Source of the DNA: JABWAN01 sp041918175
Lineage (GTDB): Bacteria > Zhuqueibacterota > Zhuqueibacteria > Zhuqueibacterales > Zhuqueibacteraceae
Assembly (NCBI GenBank): GCA_041918175.1
Contig: JAYRWE010000048.1
Coordinates: 1 to 64,000 of the forward strand
Direction of reading: 5' to 3'
DNA: 64,000 nucleotides
The translations under genes and the position numbers were made by a program. Each line of letters opens with the position of its first letter. Position 1 is the stretch's first letter. Below the pieces are notes generated by a model that saw nothing but the letters and a program-made list of their open reading frames with translations, made no database searches and had not been told where the DNA came from. Positions 59,511 to 64,000 of the stretch are shown here, one piece after another.

Positions 59511-60788
59511 ATGTACAAATCCCCTGGCAGATTGAAAGCAAACCAGGCTTTGCCGAACGTGACCACGAGCAATAAATCGCTTTTCCTTTTTCTCACCAAC
59601 GTTGCATCGTTGACCGCAGTCCTGAGCTTTTGGAACGCGCACGGCGTCATCGCGACGCCGTGGGATGAGCCTGCGTTAGCCTTGCTACACAATCTATTTT
59701 CGCTCAATGCAGAAGTGCTCGCGCCGGCGCAACCGTGGTCGCAAAAACAACTTCACGGTTTGTTCGTGTTCTTCAGCTTCATGCTCGGGGTTTCAGCAAT
59801 GCCTCGCGGCAAATGGCAGGCGTATGTCATGGCAGGCGTTCTCGCTTGTGGTGTCATCGCATTGGCCAGCGCAGAATCGCAACGGCAACAGTTCTTCCCG
59901 CTGGCCAGCATGCTGCTTAGTTTGAGTTTCATGTTCTGTGGCATGTTAGTATGCCTGCATTACCTGAAGCAAAAAGCAGAGCTGCACCTGCGCGCCACTT
60001 TGGGGGGACGGCTCTCCGAAGCTTCTTTGCGTTGCTTGCTGGCGCAGCGCGATGCGCTGCAACTCGACGGTGAAGAGCGGGAAGTATCGCTGCTCTATTT
60101 GCAAATACACGAGCACACGCCGTGCACGAATCAAATTTCAGCGCAAGCTCGAATCAAACTCCTGCGCGAGTTTTGCGGCGAAGTAACTGCGATCAGCATA
60201 AAAGCCGGCGGGTGTATACTGCGAAACAGCGGCGCGAACCTTTCGGTCGTGTTCGGCGCTCCGCTGTCTACGCCAAATCATGCGGCGCAGGCGGTCAATG
60301 CCGCGCTGCAAATTCAACGTCGATTACTGGAGCTTGGCAAACAGTGGGAACGTGTGGGATTTCCGCCGCAGCGATGTCACTTCGCGATTCACACGGGCGC
60401 GGTTTTACTCGGCACATTTCAGACGAGCACGCGCAGCGAATATTCCGTGCTCGGCGAAAGTGTTGCGTTCGTCACACGGCTGTGCAACGCAAACGAAACC
60501 TACGGCACCTCGCTGCTGGTCTCGGCTGCGACGTTTGCACAACTGCCGCCGCAGGAATATCGCACCCGCTGGCTGGATATTTGGGAGGAGATAAAAATTT
60601 TCGAAGTGTATGGTGATCTCGCGACGTATCGCAGTCCGATCGCAGCGGCGTATTATCAAAACTATGAGCATGCCCTTGCCGCTTATCACGCGCAGGATTT
60701 CGAACATGCCCGCCTTCATCTCGACGCCGCGCAGCGCCTTCTGTCTCATGATCCTGCCGCCCATTTATTGCGCCAAAAAATGCCGTGA
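59511..60788 (+). CDS. Degenerate class III adenylate/guanylate cyclase-like protein with membrane anchor
   Basis: The 425-residue protein has an N-terminal region of four or five hydrophobic helices (about 25-150). The cyclase homology region (about 180-350) shows VSLLYLQIHEHTP in place of the metal-binding start and SGANLSVVFGAP in place of the usual GD motif, so both metal-binding aspartates are missing (Gln and Ala). Later TSTRSEYSVLGESVAF resembles the catalytic loop, but the transition-state Asn is absent. A helical C-terminal segment follows. It is probably an inactive cyclase homologue, a nucleotide sensor or a partner. The next gene is convergent. Confidence 0.72.
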   Translation: MYKSPGRLKANQALPNVTTSNKSLFLFLTNVASLTAVLSFWNAHGVIATPWDEPALALLHNLFSLNAEVLAPAQPWSQKQLHGLFVFFSFMLGVSAMPRGKWQAYVMAGVLACGVIALASAESQRQQFFPLASMLLSLSFMFCGMLVCLHYLKQKAELHLRATLGGRLSEASLRCLLAQRDALQLDGEEREVSLLYLQIHEHTPCTNQISAQARIKLLREFCGEVTAISIKAGGCILRNSGANLSVVFGAPLSTPNHAAQAVNAALQIQRRLLELGKQWERVGFPPQRCHFAIHTGAVLLGTFQTSTRSEYSVLGESVAFVTRLCNANETYGTSLLVSAATFAQLPPQEYRTRWLDIWEEIKIFEVYGDLATYRSPIAAAYYQNYEHALAAYHAQDFEHARLHLDAAQRLLSHDPAAHLLRQKMP

Positions 60789-60804
60789 AGCGCGCAGCCT
60801 CGAT

Positions 60805-61863
60805 TCATGCATGCGCTTCACAGTAAGATTTAAGACGCTCGCCGTTTGCCTCAATGCTTTGCAACACCATCGCATAAACTTCCGGCGGCAACTCTTGCCC
60901 TTTTTCTGCGCCGAGTTGAATGGCAAAATGCGTCCGCCGCTCGTCTTTTTTTCTCAACGCATAATTGTAGTACCACTTCAAACCCATCGCGGGCACGTGC
61001 GACAACTCGAGGTAGTGAATGTTATCCTCCTGCACCTCCGTATGCACCGGCGTGAGCTCCGAAGTCATCTCCTCGAAGACGCAACGATGCTGCACGCCGA
61101 CGCGGTCAATCGGTCGGTCGCCCTCGCTGCGCCGCACGTCGATAACCCACTCGACGCGATTCTCCAAACTGATGATGAGTTGATAAACGGTTTGCATTGG
61201 CGCGGCAATCTCAACTTCATAAAGGTCTTCATTAAAAATCAAGTTGGGCGTTTCGCGCGCCGGCGCCGCGGGAATGGCGCGCTTGATTTCTTCAAGCAGC
61301 GCATAGTTGAAATCAACTTTGCCGATCGCCGGATATTCTTCAAACGTCGGTTGCCAATTCAGCCTGGCCGCGGGCGCGTGGCCGTTGCTGCGCTCCAGAT
61401 ACGCGCGCGTGGCGAGAATATATTCGTCCGAGTTGATTTTGTTCTTCAACAAACGATGCGCAATGATCATGTCCAGCCCCGACGCCTTGACGAAGTTCGC
61501 GACTTTGATCTCTTTGATCGCGCCGTAATGCACGATGAATTTGAGCGTCAAGTTGGAGGCGGTCTGGCACGCGCCGCACTGGCAAATCGAATCGCGCTCG
61601 ATCACGCGCAGCAGCGTGTGGAAGCGCTGAAACATCTCAACGCATTGCGCCGTGATTTCAGCCAGCGGCACCGGCTCGCCTTTGCGATAGAACAACAACG
61701 CATCGCCCTCGACTTCCGCGAGCGTGCAGTTCGTTTGATTCGATTCCACCAACAACTCGAGCAGTTCGTTGATAATGTGCGAGCTGTGATCCAACTCCGT
61801 CTTCGAAAGGAAATTCGTATACCCGCTGATGTCGGGAATGAAGATCGTCGCGTTTTCGGTCAT
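60805..61863 (-). CDS. DUF2652 cyclase-homology protein fused to an SRPBCC-like domain
   Basis: The 352-residue protein opens with IFIPDISGYTNFL (first metal Asp) and has EVEGDALLFYR (second metal Asp), so its metal site is intact. A CQCGAC cluster follows at about 126-131. The C-terminal half (about 215-352) has START/SRPBCC-like strands, EVEIAAPMQTVYQLI and WYYNYALRKKD. DUF2652 proteins belong to the class III cyclase-like superfamily, mostly of unknown activity. It stands opposite the degenerate cyclase, 16 bp apart and convergent. A cyclic-nucleotide role is inference. Confidence 0.75.
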   Translation of the reverse strand: MTENATIFIPDISGYTNFLSKTELDHSSHIINELLELLVESNQTNCTLAEVEGDALLFYRKGEPVPLAEITAQCVEMFQRFHTLLRVIERDSICQCGACQTASNLTLKFIVHYGAIKEIKVANFVKASGLDMIIAHRLLKNKINSDEYILATRAYLERSNGHAPAARLNWQPTFEEYPAIGKVDFNYALLEEIKRAIPAAPARETPNLIFNEDLYEVEIAAPMQTVYQLIISLENRVEWVIDVRRSEGDRPIDRVGVQHRCVFEEMTSELTPVHTEVQEDNIHYLELSHVPAMGLKWYYNYALRKKDERRTHFAIQLGAEKGQELPPEVYAMVLQSIEANGERLKSYCEAHA

Positions 61864-61992
61864 CGCTTCTTCCTTTGCATTTTTTTGTTTTGTCGCTGCT
61901 CCATCGAGACGTCATCTTTATCTGTTTATCTCGCCTTTATCTTTTCAAGCGAGCCGACACGATGCGGACGAGCCGCAACCCAAAAGCTTCTT

Positions 61993-62063
61993 GTAATCGG
62001 ATTCTTCGAATATAGCGGATAAAGCAAAGGGTTTTATCCGCTATATCCGTTCAATCCGCTTAC
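61993..62063. repeat. REP-like element, second copy of the GTAAGCGGATTG family
   Basis: The ends GTAATCGGATTC and CAATCCGCTTAC form an imperfect inverted repeat with an inner TAGCGGATAAA/TTTTATCCGCTA pairing, as in 34452-34520. The 61864-62275 gap shows no gene or other element. Confidence 0.65.
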
Positions 62064-62275
62064 AGAAATTTTTGCTTTTAAAGCAAAGATTGCACTCGTA
62101 ACTGATTAAAGCGCTTCGCAGACTTTAAAAAGCAAAAGCAGAAGACGGAAAAATGCCGGACAGAAATATAAAGCAACATCTCGAAGAATGGTGTTGAGCG
62201 ACGTTTCCTGCACTCGCTCGATCCCAGGCTTTATTTTTCCGCCCTAGATTTTTCTGTCTTAAGCTTTTCAAATTT

Positions 62276-64000
62276 TCACGGCCTCGTCACGAGCGGCAAC
62301 TCCACAAAGCTCGCTTGTTGCGGCGCATGATAAACCCGCTGCGTCGCCTTTTGATAATCCTCCGGCTTCGCCCAAAAAATATTCGGCACAAACTTCTGCG
62401 GATTGCGATCATACAGCGGAAACCAACTCGATTGCACCTGCACCATGATACGATGCCCTGGCCGAAAAACGTGGTTCGCCGTGGGCAATGCGAAACGATA
62501 CGGCAGCGGCTTGTCGGGCACGAGCGCCTTCGGCGTTTCCAAACTCTCGCGATAACGCCCACGAAAAATATCCGCAGCCACCATCAATTGATAGCCGCCC
62601 ATCTCCGGCTGCGCCGAAACTTCGTCGGGATACACGTCGATCAACTTCACCACCCAGTCCGCATCCGTGCCGCTCGTCGAAGCCACAAGATTCACCATCG
62701 GCTGTCCGCTGATTTTCACCGGAGCCGTTAATACTTCCGACACAAACACGAGCACATCGGTGCGACCCGAAGCCTCACGTTGATCATCCACCAACCATTG
62801 CGGCCATGTCAATCCAATGTCGTAATAACCAATCGGCTCAATCGGGCGCTTGCGAAACGGCACCGGTTTCGCGGGATCAGAAACATATTCAGCGAACGCG
62901 GTCTCGCCTGCTTTCGGCGCGGTGAAACTCAACTTCAAACCGGAAGAAAGATACAGCGGCGTCGGCTTCACCGTGCAACCGCTCTCGCAGCCCGCGGGCC
63001 ATGCCGACAAATGCCGCCACGCATTCGTTCCCGTTTCATACGCGGAGACCGGTGCGATCTCCGCTTTCGGCGCGTCGTCTTTCAGATATTGCGCAAGAAA
63101 CGGCCGCAAAATTTCCTGCCGAAAATGGAGCGCGGTGTTGCTGTTGAACTTCAACGCACCGAGCGCGCTGCCGTCTTCAATCGCTTGCCCGTGATACCAT
63201 GGCCCCATCACCAAAAACACTTTGTCGTTGTTCGTATCCTTCGGCTCGAGCGCGGCATAAACCGCGGGCGCGCCGTAAACGTCCTCTTGATCCCACAAAC
63301 TATGCACGATCATCACCGGCACTTTGAGCGGCTGCGCGCCGAGAATTTTATCCACCGCCTGCTCGCGCCAAAACGCGTCATAACTCGGATGCGCCAGCAG
63401 CTTCTTCCAAAAACCGATTTGCTCCATGCCGCGCCGCCGTCCCAACTCGCCCGCGGAGCCGGCAGACATGTACGTGTCGTAGTCATCAAAATGACTCGAC
63501 CACCACGTCGCCTCCACGCGGCGCGTGCCTCCTTGTTGATAAATGAACGGCATCATCTGTTGCCGAAACGCGCCGTTGTGAAACCAATCATCGCCGATCC
63601 AACAATCAACCATCGGATTCATCGGCACGGCAACTTTGAGCGCGGGATGCGGATTCACCAATGCCATCAATGTGAGAAAGCCGTTATAAGAAATGCCGTG
63701 AATGCCCACTTTGCCGTTGCTCTCCGAAATATTTTTCACCAGCCAATCAATCGTGTCGTAAGTGTCCGTCGCATGATCCACCGGCGTAGGATTTTGCGGC
63801 CCGGCCAGCGGGCGATTGATGACGTAATCACCCTCCGAGCCGTGCTTGCCGCGAACGTCTTGCACCACGCGAATGTACCCGTCTGCGACCACGATGTCGC
63901 TCGCATGATCATAGCCCTGCAAAATGCTGCTGAGATGTTTGCTCGCCGCGTGGCTCGTCAGCGCAGCCGCATTATAAGGCGTGCGCGTCAGCAAAATCGG
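62276..64000 (-). CDS. CocE/NonD-family hydrolase (X-Pro dipeptidyl-peptidase-like), 5' end outside the window
   Basis: About 574 residues are visible; the frame continues past 64000, and the visible start PILLTRTPYN is the usual segment 50-60 residues after the N terminus. The alpha/beta hydrolase core has the nucleophile elbow GISYNGF and later a catalytic Asp region MIVHSLWDQEDVYGAP, with His in GPWYHGQ. A jelly-roll C-terminal domain (about 340-570) is typical of the S15/CocE family, which hydrolyses Xaa-Pro peptides or esters. No signal can be checked because the start is missing. Confidence 0.9.
   Translation of the reverse strand, partial: PILLTRTPYNAAALTSHAASKHLSSILQGYDHASDIVVADGYIRVVQDVRGKHGSEGDYVINRPLAGPQNPTPVDHATDTYDTIDWLVKNISESNGKVGIHGISYNGFLTLMALVNPHPALKVAVPMNPMVDCWIGDDWFHNGAFRQQMMPFIYQQGGTRRVEATWWSSHFDDYDTYMSAGSAGELGRRRGMEQIGFWKKLLAHPSYDAFWREQAVDKILGAQPLKVPVMIVHSLWDQEDVYGAPAVYAALEPKDTNNDKVFLVMGPWYHGQAIEDGSALGALKFNSNTALHFRQEILRPFLAQYLKDDAPKAEIAPVSAYETGTNAWRHLSAWPAGCESGCTVKPTPLYLSSGLKLSFTAPKAGETAFAEYVSDPAKPVPFRKRPIEPIGYYDIGLTWPQWLVDDQREASGRTDVLVFVSEVLTAPVKISGQPMVNLVASTSGTDADWVVKLIDVYPDEVSAQPEMGGYQLMVAADIFRGRYRESLETPKALVPDKPLPYRFALPTANHVFRPGHRIMVQVQSSWFPLYDRNPQKFVPNIFWAKPEDYQKATQRVYHAPQQASFVELPLVTRP

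Noticed and set aside
60610..62022. 470-codon plus-strand open frame across the DUF2652 gene
   Set aside because: It overlaps a well-supported minus-strand gene, has no recognised domain and reads through a REP-like repeat; composition is of a shadow frame.
1..64000. tRNA or rRNA genes
   Set aside because: I looked through the intergenic gaps for T-loop and conserved rRNA-like blocks and saw none convincing; tRNAscan-SE or Infernal would settle this.

Overview
The window reads as chromosomal DNA of a Gram-negative bacterium of the Fibrobacteres-Chlorobi-Bacteroidetes (FCB) superphylum, most likely the KSB1/Calditrichaeota side. The main evidence is the C-terminal secretion-sorting domain of the 1531-residue secreted protein at 54616-59211, which opens with the YQNYPNPFN signature. 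Supporting evidence is the many lipoproteins and outer-membrane barrels, an adenosylcobalamin-dependent ribonucleotide reductase, and moderate-to-high GC content judged by eye. The phylum assignment is inference. I recognised no rRNA, tRNA, CRISPR array or transposase gene.

Layout. 0.2-1.8 kb: a phytoene-desaturase-like flavoprotein. 2.1-14 kb: a two-component system (response regulator, histidine kinase, PAP2 phosphatase), then a tightly overlapped envelope/efflux operon (outer-membrane protein, PepSY-like lipoprotein, TolC-like lipoprotein, membrane endonuclease/exonuclease/phosphatase protein, HlyD-type adaptor, RND pump). Both operons carry the same TTCAG-N6-TTCAG-N10-TATTTT arrangement, and a TumA/TumE-like toxin-antitoxin pair sits inside the efflux operon. 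14.2-17.3 kb and 29.9-33.4 kb: two parallel loci of ECF sigma factor, anti-sigma factor and DUF4097-like exported beta-rich proteins; the first of these proteins has exact 36-residue repeats. 17.4-29.6 kb: mixed metabolic and envelope genes, including an ACMSD-like amidohydrolase, an M1 peptidase fused to an outer-membrane-barrel-like C terminus, an MDR oxidoreductase, a UPF0158-M20 peptidase fusion, a Rieske oxygenase and an AlkZ-like glycosylase.

33.4-40.4 kb: a second TumA/TumE-like pair, then a minus-strand cluster made of a coiled-coil protein, two close paralogous small proteins flanking a vanadium haloperoxidase, and an upstream receiver-BTAD regulator. Two copies of an 88-bp promoter-like repeat lie between the regulator and the cluster. 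40.9-48.7 kb: YjbR/MmcQ protein, class III aminotransferase, CBM9-like lipoprotein, AIR-synthase/HypE-like protein, a flavoprotein-polyferredoxin fusion with a permuted FAD domain, and a zinc-ribbon membrane protein.

49-54.5 kb: nrdJ with a strong promoter and a long leader. A 971-bp unit carrying DUF2188 and HNH genes sits exactly at the nrdJ start and is bounded by a perfect 28-bp direct repeat of the nrdJ start; a TIR protein and a ParDE-like pair follow. 54.6-64 kb: the giant secreted alginate-lyase-like protein, two cyclase-homology proteins (one with its metal-site aspartates lost) and a CocE-type hydrolase cut by the window end.

Intergenic regions are rich in short palindromic, MITE-like repeats belonging to at least six families. 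Two copies of one 137-bp repeat face each other around the second sigma/anti-sigma pair.
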